Origin: Pseudarcicella hirudinis
Lineage (GTDB): Bacteria > Bacteroidota > Bacteroidia > Cytophagales > Spirosomataceae
NCBI RefSeq assembly: GCF_900115665.1
Contig: NZ_FOXH01000017.1
Coordinates: 90,877 to 154,876 of the forward strand
Direction of reading: 5' to 3'
DNA length: 64,000 nucleotides
The translations under genes and the position numbers were made by a program. Positions 1-9,220 of this stretch are shown here, piece after piece (the first letter of the stretch is position 1; each line of letters begins with the position of its first letter). The notes under the pieces were generated by a model. The model did no database searches. It was given only the letters and a program-made list of their open reading frames with translations, and was not told where the DNA came from.

Positions 1-262
1 GGTTTGGTCTTATTTCAAATTACCTATTTTATTCGTCTGATTCTCCAAATCGTCCCTGTATTCTCTTCATTCACTCCAAAATTGTACCGTTAAATAAAAA
101 TTTGTCTGTTTTTACTATATATTATAAACTATTTCCTAAATTTTATACATCAATATCCCCTCCCATAAGATTCATTATAGTCATCAATATTATCACTTCC
201 TGTTTTTTCAAATATTTCTCTGATTGATCCTTTAAATTTTAAATCATAAACCGAATAAAACC
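1..262. other. AT-rich leader before the tyrosinase gene
   Basis: No open frame that looks coding and no RNA gene was recognised here. The stretch is AT-rich and probably carries the promoter and 5' leader of the tyrosinase gene, but I could not find a clean TTTG-N19-21-TAnnTTTG pair. Confidence 0.4.
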
Positions 263-1741
263 ATGAAAAGAACAATCACTCTCCTGGGCAGTATTCTGCT
301 AGCCTGTACGGTACTATTTTCAACAGTCGGCCTGAAAAACAAAAATTTAGTGCCCGGAGAAAATGAAATTAAACTTTGCTATTCTTCTACCAGTACAGTG
401 GCAGAAAAAGCAATGCCATTTGAAACAAGTGTTGATAAAGTGGCTGCAGTAATGATTAGAAAAAACATCTATTCATTAAGCGACGCTGAAATTAATTCCA
501 TTAAAGCCGGAATAGCTGCCATGAAAGCCTTGCCTATAACAAACCAGACCAGCTGGCAGTATCAGGCAGCTATTCACGGCACTTTTACTACTCCTAATTC
601 CCCGGCATGGAATTCCTGTCAGCATGGAACCCAGTTTTTCCTTTCGTGGCACCGGATGTATCTTTATTTTTTTGAGAGAATATTACGGGCAAAATCAGGA
701 AATCCCAATCTGACACTTCCATACTGGGATTATCAGACAAATGCAGCACTACATCCGGCTTACCGGAATAGTAGTACCGGAAATACATTATATGATAATA
801 CGCGCAATTCTTCCATTAATGGTGGCGGGTCATTACCATCAAGCATAATGGTTGCCATTGATAATGCTTTAAATAATAATATTCCTTTCTTTAATTTTAA
901 CAGTGATCTTGAAGGACCTCATGGTTCCGTACACGTTTCAATAGGGGGTAATATGGGCGTAGTTAAAACAGCCGCTAAAGATCCTGTTTTTTGGCTGCAT
1001 CATGCCAACATTGACCGTCTTTGGGAAAAATGGTTAAGAAAATGTGGAGGGCGAACAAACCCGACATCCGATAACGCATGGATGAATACGAAATTTACTT
1101 TCTTTGATGAGAATGGACATGCTGTAATAATGACAGGAAGTCAGATTGTTAATACTGCTACTCAATTGAATTATCGTTATGATTTTCCGCCAAAACTACC
1201 TTGCAATTTCTCATTGGATATTTCAAAATGGAACTGGAAAATCTTAAAACCCCTTAGAGTCGTTAATACAAAACCATTTGACAAAAGTCGTCTGAAACTT
1301 TCATTTGCTAAAACCCCGGTAATTAATGATGACTTTAAACTGCTAAACAGTCAAAAGTTAAACTTTTCTACTACCGGAATTTCCGACAAAGTAATGATTG
1401 AAATAGATCAGGTAAAAGTTTCAAAATTACCGGAAGGAACGATAGAAGTTTATCTTAATTTACCAGCGAATGAAACGCCATCTGTTAAAAGTAAATCATT
1501 TGCCGGAGTTCTGAATCTCTTCGGAATCGGTGAGCACGATCATCATGGCAAAGAAACGCCTATTTCTGTTAATGTTTCTTCTGCTGTTAAAAATTTAGGT
1601 TTGGGAGCATCAGACTTAAGCAAAGCCGAATTAACCTTTATAGTCAGGGGCAATACATTAAATGGTAAAGAAATAAAAACTGAAGATAATATACAGATCG
1701 GAGCAGTTAATTTCGTTATTCATAAAGCTCAGGCTCAATAA
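263..1741 (+). CDS. Secreted tyrosinase / polyphenol oxidase-like protein
   Basis: A type-3 dicopper oxidase expected to hydroxylate or oxidise phenols and catechols outside the cytoplasm. Residues 1-25 form a signal peptide. The CuA site is visible as His105, His121 and His130 (CQHGT and SWHRMY). The CuB site is visible as His220 and His224 (GPHGSVH) plus His246/247 in DPVFWLHHANIDRLW. Cys119-x-His121 matches the CxH thioether motif known from fungal-type tyrosinases. After the catalytic part (about 60-310) a C-terminal domain of about 130 residues (365-490) resembles the lid domain that covers the active site in plant-type polyphenol oxidases; it contains a histidine-rich GEHDHHGKE. At 492 aa it is longer than compact Streptomyces tyrosinases. 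A second copy of the C-domain starts 2 nt after the stop. The family call is firm; the substrate is unknown. Confidence 0.9.
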   Translation: MKRTITLLGSILLACTVLFSTVGLKNKNLVPGENEIKLCYSSTSTVAEKAMPFETSVDKVAAVMIRKNIYSLSDAEINSIKAGIAAMKALPITNQTSWQYQAAIHGTFTTPNSPAWNSCQHGTQFFLSWHRMYLYFFERILRAKSGNPNLTLPYWDYQTNAALHPAYRNSSTGNTLYDNTRNSSINGGGSLPSSIMVAIDNALNNNIPFFNFNSDLEGPHGSVHVSIGGNMGVVKTAAKDPVFWLHHANIDRLWEKWLRKCGGRTNPTSDNAWMNTKFTFFDENGHAVIMTGSQIVNTATQLNYRYDFPPKLPCNFSLDISKWNWKILKPLRVVNTKPFDKSRLKLSFAKTPVINDDFKLLNSQKLNFSTTGISDKVMIEIDQVKVSKLPEGTIEVYLNLPANETPSVKSKSFAGVLNLFGIGEHDHHGKETPISVNVSSAVKNLGLGASDLSKAELTFIVRGNTLNGKEIKTEDNIQIGAVNFVIHKAQAQ

Positions 1742-1743
1742 AG

Positions 1744-2286
1744 TTGGAAACATATTTAACCATATTGCTCATAGGAATAGCCAAATTTTCAACTTTGGGG
1801 TTGCTAAACACGTCTGTTCCTATGTGCACTTATAAAACATCTGACACAGTAACAATAGCTCAATCTCAAAAAGCTATTACTTTTCAAAAGGGTGAAAAAT
1901 TTTGCCGGATTCCATTGGTATTTTCCGGCAACTCTCCTTTGAAAACTAATATAAAATCTTTGCTGGTTTTTGAACAGGTGACTGTAGATCCACTGCCTGA
2001 GGGAGTTTACGAAATATATTTAGTGAATAACTCAAAAAATGAGAAAAAAGTCTTCTCAGCCAAATCCCGAGATTTCATAAATGTATTAGATCTTTATAAT
2101 CTATCTGATAAACCCATTGTTATTAACATCTCTAATTCCATACAACAGCTTGGATTACAAAATAAATCATTATCCGAACTTTCTGTAGTCATTTTCTTTA
2201 ATGGTAACGTGCTTCCTGACAAAAGAAAAGTACGTCATAATAGTAAGCTATCTATTGGACGCATCCGACTGGTTCAGGAGTGCTGA
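1744..2286 (+). CDS. Stand-alone homologue of the tyrosinase C-terminal domain
   Basis: This 180-residue protein starts at a TTG only 2 nt after the tyrosinase stop, so it is probably translationally coupled; no ATG gives a better start, and the N-terminus is hydrophobic like a signal peptide. Residues of about 68-180 align by eye with the C-domain of the preceding tyrosinase: LPEGVYEIYL against LPEGTIEVYL, KSRDFINVLDL against KSFAGVLNL, IQQLGLQNKSLSEL against VKNLGLGASDLSKA, and a shared IxIGxxxxV ending. It lacks the HDHH stretch of the tyrosinase and has no copper-site histidines. A tandem duplication of the lid domain is the simplest origin. By analogy with the separate caddie protein of Streptomyces tyrosinase it could assist folding or copper loading, but that is only a hypothesis. 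Confidence 0.75.
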   Translation: METYLTILLIGIAKFSTLGLLNTSVPMCTYKTSDTVTIAQSQKAITFQKGEKFCRIPLVFSGNSPLKTNIKSLLVFEQVTVDPLPEGVYEIYLVNNSKNEKKVFSAKSRDFINVLDLYNLSDKPIVINISNSIQQLGLQNKSLSELSVVIFFNGNVLPDKRKVRHNSKLSIGRIRLVQEC

Positions 2287-2530
2287 TTTATTTTGATAAA
2301 CATTGGATCATTTACCTTGTCCTGTCCTAGATTTATGCTCTGTGAGCCAAAGAGCATGGAGGGATCTATATACAGTAGTTTTTGGAAAAGAAATTTGTAA
2401 ATGGAATAGAGTAAAAACACAGAGGAGTCTTCCAGCTCAACCCTTAGGTCAAGTAAATAAATGGACAACATCTCTCTACAAAAAATATTACCTGAGAATT
2501 AATACATTTTATGATATAATAATTTATAAC

Positions 2531-2563
2531 TTCTGTATACATTTTCATAAATGTGTATTTTTG
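2531..2563 (+). promoter_or_regulatory. Putative promoter of the Crp/Fnr-type gene
   Basis: A perfect -7 box TATTTTTG (2556-2563) is preceded at 20 nt by TTCTG, an imperfect -33 TTTG. It ends 20 nt before the ATG at 2584. The rest of the gap 2287-2583 shows nothing I can name. Confidence 0.4.
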
Positions 2564-2583
2564 TGGCTTTCTAGTAAAAACTC

Positions 2584-3144
2584 ATGAACTTAATTCAATT
2601 TTTCAATAAAGAAATAACATTTACCGAAGAAGAAAACGAAGTATTGGCAACGGCTTTTAAGGAAGAAAACTATGCCAAGGGCACTACCGTTATTCAACCA
2701 CATAGCTTCTCAAAAAAGGTTTATTTTATCGAAAAAGGCTTACTTCGTTGTTATTATTACAAAGACGGAAAAGATATTACGCATTTCTTTTTTGATGAAG
2801 ATACCTTCACCGCCCCGCTCAATAGTGTTTTTTACAATAAAGAAGAGCCTTATGGCTGGGAAACCCTGGAAGAAACAAGACTTCGGGTAATTCAATATGC
2901 TGATTTACAAGAGTTATTCATCAAATACCCAAGTATTCAGCGTTTCTTTTTTAATGTTTCTTTGGATATTCTCAATGCCTTTGCCCTCAAGCTTGAATAT
3001 CTTCAATTTCATAATGCCGAAGAGCGTTATACCAATCTACTTGAAACGAGTCCCAAAATTTTACTTCGAGCTTCATTAGGGCATATTGCCTCTTATTTGG
3101 GCATTACTCAGCAGACTTTAAGTGTTATCAGAGGCAAAAAATAA
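2584..3144 (+). CDS. Crp/Fnr family transcriptional regulator
   Basis: A 186-residue protein with an N-terminal cyclic-nucleotide-binding-like beta roll (about 20-115; typical stretches are KKVYFIEKGLLRCYYYKDGK and THFFFDEDTF) and a C-terminal winged helix whose recognition helix reads LGHIASYLGITQQTLSVIR. It has no cysteine cluster, so it is not an Fnr-type oxygen sensor. It belongs to the Bacteroidota group of short Crp-like regulators whose ligand is usually unknown. It sits 100 nt before the small reductase-like gene and the RND efflux operon on the same strand, so control of that operon is a reasonable inference. The ATG at 2584 gives the usual family length. Confidence 0.85.
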   Translation: MNLIQFFNKEITFTEEENEVLATAFKEENYAKGTTVIQPHSFSKKVYFIEKGLLRCYYYKDGKDITHFFFDEDTFTAPLNSVFYNKEEPYGWETLEETRLRVIQYADLQELFIKYPSIQRFFFNVSLDILNAFALKLEYLQFHNAEERYTNLLETSPKILLRASLGHIASYLGITQQTLSVIRGKK

Positions 3145-3243
3145 TTACTGCCTTTTCCATTTTTTAATATATGTGAAAAGTTTTCGTCATAATTCATCCG
3201 TGCTTTGCATTATCATTAATCAATCAAAAAAGCATAGAGAAAT

Positions 3244-3624
3244 ATGGAAACGCATTATATCTTTTTGACATATCATACAGGAATGGCTTCCGTTTTTCCT
3301 GTTATTAAAGAAAGACTGGCAAATCATGCTCAGGTCTCCCTGGTATATTTTTCATCAAATCATTGTTTCTATTTTCGGAAAGAGTTGGAGATTCTTCAGT
3401 GTCATTTCAGATCACAATTGTACATCAGTTATGAATCTACTTACGATGAAAATGAAGGTTTACTAAATCAAGCCAATATCGAAGCGATCATCAATGCCAA
3501 CACTGCTCCTGGTATGTGTTTTACGATTTCGGGAGATCCTATATTTTCAGAAAAAATCAATAGAATACTCCTCTTTTTAGGTATAAAAAATATTATTATC
3601 CAGGAGCAATACTTCATTGCTTAA
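3244..3624 (+). CDS. Small protein resembling the NAD-binding half of a ferredoxin reductase
   Basis: The 126-residue product lacks a signal peptide. Its second half reads like the NAD(P)-binding module of flavodoxin/ferredoxin reductases: a strand-helix unit VSLVYFSSNHCFYFRKELEI followed by MCFTISGDPIF, which matches the place of the conserved CGPPxF motif, and a closing IKNIIIQEQYF, which matches the family's terminal 'gv...i..E.F'. The FAD-binding domain that normally precedes this module is absent, so this is either a truncated remnant or a stand-alone domain. It lies between the Crp-type regulator and the efflux operon on the same strand. The family assignment rests on pattern matching alone and is tentative. 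Confidence 0.5.
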   Translation: METHYIFLTYHTGMASVFPVIKERLANHAQVSLVYFSSNHCFYFRKELEILQCHFRSQLYISYESTYDENEGLLNQANIEAIINANTAPGMCFTISGDPIFSEKINRILLFLGIKNIIIQEQYFIA

Positions 3625-3684
3625 TTATACCTCAAGTAATACTTACTCTAATTCAATTAAAAAAATCCATCAATTAACAAACAC

Positions 3685-4704
3685 ATGAAATTTTATATCA
3701 TGCCACTTGCCCTATTGCTAATAGCATGCAGTGGCGAAACGAAAGAGGTACAAAAAGAAGAGACCATTCTTGTCAAAACAGAACAGGTAGCTGCAACAAG
3801 TTTGAAGAATGAAATCACTATCAGCGGTAGTATTGAAGGCTTCAGTACTGTCCGCTTGGGTTTTATGGTAGCAGGCAAAATAAAAAGTATCAGCACAAAA
3901 GAGGGACAAAATATTTCAAAAGGGCAGTTAATTGCCAGTTTAGATCCCAGTAATTATTTAATTGCCAAGCAACTTTCGGATGTACAGGTAAATGCTACAA
4001 ACGATGAATACAATCGATTAGACCGATTACGTACAATGGGCAGCGTTAGTGAAAGTGACTTTTCGAAAATCTCTTTTTCGCTTAAAGAAGCCCAATTACA
4101 GCAAAAACTTCAAGCAAAAAATGTAGAAGATACTAAGTTATATTCGCCCATTAGTGGCGTATTGCTAAATAAGCAAACAGAAGTCGGAGAAATTGTAGGC
4201 GTGGGGACTCCGTTATTTATACTTTCAGATATTCAAAAAGTACTTGTATTGGCATCTATTCCTGAATCAGAACTCCAACATATCCGGATCGGACAGGCAG
4301 CCAATATCTATATCGGTGCATTAGACAAATCTTTTGAAGGAAACGTAAACGAAGTAGGGGCCTTAGCCGACCCGGATACCAGGGCATTTACTGTAAAAAT
4401 CATTATAGAAAACAAGGGTTTGCACATTCGTCCTGGAATGATTGCAGAAGTAACATTGAATAATCCCAGGCAAAAGAAAGGTATTTTACTACCATCGTCT
4501 TGCATTGGCAATGATGCAAATAGTCAGAATTATGTTTATGTGATTGACAAGGCTTCTCACAAGGCTTTCAAGCGTAATGTAAGTCTAGGCAAAATAATCA
4601 ATGACAAAATTGAAGTGGTTTCCGGACTATCACCGGGAGAAACCGTCGTAACATCCGGGCAAACGAAACTTTCAGACGGGTCACTTTTCACTCTTTCAAA
4701 ATAA
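3685..4704 (+). CDS. RND efflux periplasmic adaptor (membrane fusion lipoprotein)
   Basis: The 339-residue adaptor links an inner-membrane RND pump to an outer-membrane channel. The N-terminus has a lipoprotein signal with lipobox LLIAC, giving a mature lipid-anchored Cys15. Residues 45-75 carry the first half of the biotinyl-lipoyl-like domain (GFMVAGKIKSISTKEGQNIS, then KGQLIASLDPSNY), an alpha-helical hairpin follows (about 80-135), then the second lipoyl half (LYSPISGVLLNKQTEVGEIV) and the beta-barrel (IPESELQHIRIGQ; the region ending HIRPGMIAEVTL). It is the first gene of a three-gene operon, 8 nt ahead of the pump gene. Drugs, dyes or detergents are the usual substrates of such pumps; the actual one cannot be read from sequence. 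Confidence 0.92.
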   Translation: MKFYIMPLALLLIACSGETKEVQKEETILVKTEQVAATSLKNEITISGSIEGFSTVRLGFMVAGKIKSISTKEGQNISKGQLIASLDPSNYLIAKQLSDVQVNATNDEYNRLDRLRTMGSVSESDFSKISFSLKEAQLQQKLQAKNVEDTKLYSPISGVLLNKQTEVGEIVGVGTPLFILSDIQKVLVLASIPESELQHIRIGQAANIYIGALDKSFEGNVNEVGALADPDTRAFTVKIIIENKGLHIRPGMIAEVTLNNPRQKKGILLPSSCIGNDANSQNYVYVIDKASHKAFKRNVSLGKIINDKIEVVSGLSPGETVVTSGQTKLSDGSLFTLSK

Positions 4705-4712
4705 TCAGTATC

Positions 4713-7700
4713 ATGAATTTTATTGAAGCAGCACTTAAATATAAGCATCTCACGCTCTCGGTCTTGTTGATGCTATTTGCCATTGGCGTAAATTCATTAC
4801 TTGAAATGCCTCGTAGAGAAGATCCTAAAGTTACGATTCGCCAGGGGCTTGTAATTGCCCTGTTTCCCGGAGCAAAACCCGTACAGGTAGAAAATCAAGT
4901 AACGAAAAAGTTAGAGCAATATCTATTTCAATATGAAGAAGTAGATAAAACCAAAACCTATTCTACTACCAAAGACGGAATAGCAGTAATCAATGTTGAA
5001 CTTACCGAAAAAGTAAAACAACCTGATATCTTTTGGAATAAGCTCAGACATCAGCTTTTAATTTCAAAAGAGGTAGATTTACCCAAAGGAGTACAAGGCC
5101 CAATTGTTGATTCCGACTTTGGAGATACCGAAGCTATGGTAATTGCCTTAGAAAGTAACGATGCCACCTATGAACAACTAAAGGTTTATACCCAAAAAAT
5201 GGAAGCCTCTATTCGCACTTTGCCCGAGGCTTCAAAAGTAAAACGCATTGGAGAACAACAGGAAGAAATTGTAGTGTCGTCGAGTTCAGAAAAATTATCT
5301 CGCTATCGTATCAATCTCTGGCAAGTAGTTAATTTGTTACAATCTCAAAACAGCATTAATGCTACTGGTAAAGTAAAAAACGAAAATACCGAAACGTCTC
5401 TTTATACCAGTGGGCATTATCATACAGAAAACGACCTGGCCAACCAAATCATTGGTACTTCTTCGACTGGGGCAGGCATGAAATTGGGAGATATAGCCTC
5501 ATTACAAAGAGATTATGCGGAACCGGAAAGCATTATTACAGTGAACGGCAATAAGGCTATGTTGCTTTCAATACAAATGCACGAGGGTAATAATATTGTA
5601 GATTTTGGAAAAAAAGTAGATGCAAAAATCAAGGATGTACAAAAACTGATTCCTTCCAGTATCAAAGTAACTACTTTGGTATCACAACCCACGTTGGTTG
5701 ATAAAAACATTTCACACTTTATCAAAGAGTTTTTTCTGGCAATTGTTTCGGTGATAATAGTAGTTATTCTGTTATTACCTTTCAGAATTGCCTCGGTAGC
5801 AGCAATGGCAATACCTGTAACTGTTGCTTTAACTTTTGCTTTGATGAATACCTTCGGGATTGAATTACACCAGGTTTCATTGGCTGCATTAATATTGGTG
5901 CTGGGAATGGTCGTTGACGACGCCATCGTTATTGCCGATAATTATGTAGAACTGTTAGACGAAGGTGTAAACAGATGGGATGCAGCCTGGCGAAGTGCTT
6001 ACGACCTCATCATTCCGGTTCTGACAGCTACTATTACCATTATTGCCTCGTTTATGCCAATGGTTTTACTTAGAGGATCAACAGGTGAATTTATCTATAC
6101 ATTGCCCATTACGGTTGCCATTGCTTTAATTGCCTCTTACTTTGTGGCTTTGGTACTTACACCTTTGTTATGCTATACTTTTATCAAAAAAGGTTTGCAT
6201 AGTAATAGTTCAACAAGTGACGAAAGTAGCCCGAAGAAAGAAAAGAAATCAGTATTGACCTATATGCAAGATGGCTACAATGTCGCATTAGACTGCTGTG
6301 TTAGATTTCCAAAACTTACCATACTGGGAAGTACTGGATCAATAGTGGTAGCATATTTTTTAATGACTAATGGTGTCCGCGAACTCTTTTTCCCACCAGC
6401 AGAACGCAATCAATTTATCATAGAAGTATGGATGCCTACAGGTACAAAGATTGCCGAAACTCAAGAGGTAATTCTAGAAGCCGAAAAACTTATCAAAATT
6501 GATAACAGAGTAAATTCTTACGCTACTTTTGTCGGGACATCTGCTCCACGGTTTTATTACAATTTCGCCCCTGAAGTACCAACTCCCAATTATGCGATCA
6601 TTCTGGTAAATACCACCACAGAAAAAACCGCCGAAGAGTTAAGCGCAGAGCTCAGAGAAAAAGTAAAAACCTTAACTACCGAAGGTACTTTCTTTGTAAA
6701 ACTGATGCAACAAGGTTCGCAATTGATTGCTCCTGTAGAAGTTCGAATTGTCGGTGAAGACATTGCTCAACTTAAAACCATCGGTAGCCAGATAGAAAGT
6801 ATTTTAAAGAAAAGTAAGGGCAGTGTTTTAGTAAGAAATGATTTTGCAGAAGATAGCTATGGCATTGATATAAGAGTAAAAGAAGAAGCCCAAAAACTTG
6901 GTTTTACTACTTCAGGTATTGCTCAAATGGTTTATACTGGTTTTAGTGGTTATCCGGTTTCTACGATTTATGAAGGAAATAATCCTGTCAATATTGTACT
7001 ACGATTAGACAAAGACTATCGAAAAGATACCCAAGATTTAGAAAATATCTATCTGACATCGCCTGTTAGCAACGAAGAAGTACCACTTCGACAGATTTCT
7101 GACCTGATTCCGCAGTGGCAAACGGGAAAAATAATGCACCGCAACGGCGTAAGAACTCTAACAGTACAAAGCGAAACCATGCCGAATGTTTTGCCTGCCG
7201 AATTACTCAGTGAAATCAAAGGCGATATAGATAAATTAAAATTGCCAAGTGGTTACCGAATTGAATACGGCGGCGAAGAAGCAAATAAAGATGAGGTATT
7301 TGTAGATATGGTAAGTGCCATGCTGATTAGCTTAGTTCTTATTTTCTTTATCTTACTTTTCCAGTTCAAAAACCTCAAAGAAGCATTCATTATTATGCTT
7401 ACAATTCCTTTGAGTTTGTTTGGAGCAATCTTCGGTTTATACATTACAGGAAACAACTTTAGTTTTACGGCTTTCATTGGTTTGATTGCACTGTCTGGAA
7501 TTGTAGTTCGGAATGCCATTATTTTAGTGGACTATACTAATATCTTGATTAAACAAGGTATGGACATCCGAACAGCGTCTATCCTTGCAGCTCAACGTCG
7601 CTTACGGCCTATTTTTCTTACAGCAATGGCGGCGGCTATCGGAGTAATGCCAATGATTATTTCTAAATCTGCCATGTGGGCCCCGCTTGCCAGCGTGCTT

Positions 7701-7832
7701 GCTTTCGGAGTAATCTGGAGTATGATTATGGCATTGCTGACTGTGCCAGTGCTGTACATTGCTTGGATGAAGCCAAAAGATAAAAATCAATTTTTACAAG
7801 ATTCAAAAACACTTGTTTTCCATGAAGTTTAA
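4713..7832 (+). CDS. RND family multidrug efflux pump, inner-membrane permease
   Basis: The 1039-residue length and layout fit an AcrB-type trimeric proton-driven exporter: TM1 near residue 10, a large periplasmic loop, TM2-6 with GMVVDDAIVIADNYVELL in TM4 (the acidic pair that relays protons), a second periplasmic loop, and TM8-12 with GLIALSGIVVRNAIILVDY. A charged cytoplasmic linker rich in Ser and Lys follows TM6 (about residues 495-520). The gene lies between its adaptor (8-nt gap) and a TolC-like channel gene that overlaps its 3' end, so all three parts of the pump are made from one transcript. No metal-site residues typical of CusA were noticed, so an HAE1-like drug exporter is favoured over a heavy-metal pump. 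Confidence 0.94.
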   Translation: MNFIEAALKYKHLTLSVLLMLFAIGVNSLLEMPRREDPKVTIRQGLVIALFPGAKPVQVENQVTKKLEQYLFQYEEVDKTKTYSTTKDGIAVINVELTEKVKQPDIFWNKLRHQLLISKEVDLPKGVQGPIVDSDFGDTEAMVIALESNDATYEQLKVYTQKMEASIRTLPEASKVKRIGEQQEEIVVSSSSEKLSRYRINLWQVVNLLQSQNSINATGKVKNENTETSLYTSGHYHTENDLANQIIGTSSTGAGMKLGDIASLQRDYAEPESIITVNGNKAMLLSIQMHEGNNIVDFGKKVDAKIKDVQKLIPSSIKVTTLVSQPTLVDKNISHFIKEFFLAIVSVIIVVILLLPFRIASVAAMAIPVTVALTFALMNTFGIELHQVSLAALILVLGMVVDDAIVIADNYVELLDEGVNRWDAAWRSAYDLIIPVLTATITIIASFMPMVLLRGSTGEFIYTLPITVAIALIASYFVALVLTPLLCYTFIKKGLHSNSSTSDESSPKKEKKSVLTYMQDGYNVALDCCVRFPKLTILGSTGSIVVAYFLMTNGVRELFFPPAERNQFIIEVWMPTGTKIAETQEVILEAEKLIKIDNRVNSYATFVGTSAPRFYYNFAPEVPTPNYAIILVNTTTEKTAEELSAELREKVKTLTTEGTFFVKLMQQGSQLIAPVEVRIVGEDIAQLKTIGSQIESILKKSKGSVLVRNDFAEDSYGIDIRVKEEAQKLGFTTSGIAQMVYTGFSGYPVSTIYEGNNPVNIVLRLDKDYRKDTQDLENIYLTSPVSNEEVPLRQISDLIPQWQTGKIMHRNGVRTLTVQSETMPNVLPAELLSEIKGDIDKLKLPSGYRIEYGGEEANKDEVFVDMVSAMLISLVLIFFILLFQFKNLKEAFIIMLTIPLSLFGAIFGLYITGNNFSFTAFIGLIALSGIVVRNAIILVDYTNILIKQGMDIRTASILAAQRRLRPIFLTAMAAAIGVMPMIISKSAMWAPLASVLAFGVIWSMIMALLTVPVLYIAWMKPKDKNQFLQDSKTLVFHEV

Positions 7833-9165
7833 TATCAAAAGCAATATTTTATTGCTACTCATTTTATTAATGAATGCTTTTGGCTTGAAAGCACAGTCGA
7901 GGCAAATATATTCTTTACAACAGTTGATAGAATCAGCCATGAAAACTAATCAATTACTTACGATTAAAGACTGGCAAATTCTGGAAAAAAAGAGTAAACT
8001 AAGAGAAGATAATATTAAAAAATACCCTGCGGCTTCTCTGGATGGAAACTATCAATACAACTTCAAACTTGCAGAACTTACCATTCCTGCGGGGGTACTT
8101 GGCTCTGTAACAACCAATACGGGACTCGAGCAATTGTTGCCACAAGAAAGTAGCAGATTTACCCTCGGTGAACGCAATACTTATGGCTTAGGTTTGTCTA
8201 TATATCAGCCCATTAGTCAGCAGACGAAAATAAAAACAGGTATAGACATCAATCGTCTTGATATTCAACTAACGGAAAAAGAAAAACTAAAAGCCAGTCA
8301 GCAATTGCGTTTGTCCATTGAAAAACTGTATTATGGCGTATTAATCGTGCAGAAAAAAACAGAAGAATCAAAGGCAAATCTGGCACTTGTCAAAGCCAAA
8401 CTCTATGATGCTGAAGGAGCTTTGAATGCTGGAAAAATAATCAGCGTAAGCATATCTGGCCTGCAAGCAAGTATCGCAGAAGAAGAACAAAACCATATGA
8501 AACTGACAATTCAAGCGCAAGATTATCTTAGTGATTTGAGCTACCTAAGTAATATTAATGTTGATTCATTAGTGTTGAGAGATACTGACTTGAAGGAAGA
8601 ATCACTTAAAGTATTGAATGAATACAAAAATGATGCAGTCGCCAACCCAGATTTACAAATAGCACAGCTAATCAAAGAAAAAGCTTTACTTGGCGTAAAA
8701 GCAGCACAACAAGGAAATATTCCGGATGTAGGTGCTATTGCCGGTTACTCGTATCAATTCGGAAATCCGATTTTACCAACAGTGAATCTATTTGTTGGGT
8801 TAAATTTAAAATGGAATTTGCAAGATCTTTTTACCAATAAAGAAGTATTAACCCAAAGAACTTTTCAAGTAAAGCAGGCAGAAGAGAATATTTCTTATCT
8901 CAAAAATCAATTGAATAGTGAATTGGCGAAAGCTTGGCGAAAAATTGATCAATCAAAAATTCTGATTGGTGTTGCCCAAAAAGTAGTGAAGTACCGCAAC
9001 AATGCCCTCAAAGAACAAACCGATAAAAATGCATCAGGGATGAATATAAAAACAGAGATACTTGAGGCACAAGCCCACTTGTCACAAGCCGAAGTCGATC
9101 TTTATTCAGCCAAATTATCTTATTTAATGGCTGTCGCAGAACTAAATAGTCTGATTGGCAAGTAA
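7822..9165 (+). CDS. TolC-family outer-membrane efflux channel
   Basis: The third gene of the efflux operon. I chose the ATG at 7822, which overlaps the pump stop by 11 nt, over an upstream TTG at 7813; it gives a 447-residue protein with a clean signal peptide ending near LKAQ. The mature protein has the two repeated outer-membrane-efflux halves, each with long amphipathic helices rich in Ala, Lys, Glu and Gln (for example KAKLYDAEGALNAGKI and EAQAHLSQAEVDLYSAKLSY), and beta segments such as NTYGLGLSIYQPIS that form the barrel. It completes the tripartite export path across both membranes. A terminator hairpin follows 16 nt after the stop. Confidence 0.92.
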   Translation: MKFNIKSNILLLLILLMNAFGLKAQSRQIYSLQQLIESAMKTNQLLTIKDWQILEKKSKLREDNIKKYPAASLDGNYQYNFKLAELTIPAGVLGSVTTNTGLEQLLPQESSRFTLGERNTYGLGLSIYQPISQQTKIKTGIDINRLDIQLTEKEKLKASQQLRLSIEKLYYGVLIVQKKTEESKANLALVKAKLYDAEGALNAGKIISVSISGLQASIAEEEQNHMKLTIQAQDYLSDLSYLSNINVDSLVLRDTDLKEESLKVLNEYKNDAVANPDLQIAQLIKEKALLGVKAAQQGNIPDVGAIAGYSYQFGNPILPTVNLFVGLNLKWNLQDLFTNKEVLTQRTFQVKQAEENISYLKNQLNSELAKAWRKIDQSKILIGVAQKVVKYRNNALKEQTDKNASGMNIKTEILEAQAHLSQAEVDLYSAKLSYLMAVAELNSLIGK

Positions 9166-9181
9166 ACAACTTTCTCTTTTC

Positions 9182-9220
9182 ATCAGCAACTGATACTCCG
9201 TGTATTAGTTGCTGATTTTG
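9182..9220 (+). terminator. Terminator of the RND operon
   Basis: Arms ATCAGCAACTGATA (9182-9195) and TATTAGTTGCTGAT (9203-9216) pair over 14 positions with one G-T, closing a 7-nt loop and followed by TTTTG. Confidence 0.75.

Noticed and set aside
2303..2587. A 94-codon open frame on the plus strand between the free lid domain and the Crp-type gene
   Set aside because: It overlaps the likely promoter of the next gene, has no recognisable motif, and reads as a chance frame.
5513..5926. A 137-codon frame opposite to the RND pump gene
   Set aside because: It is a shadow of the membrane-segment codons on the real strand.
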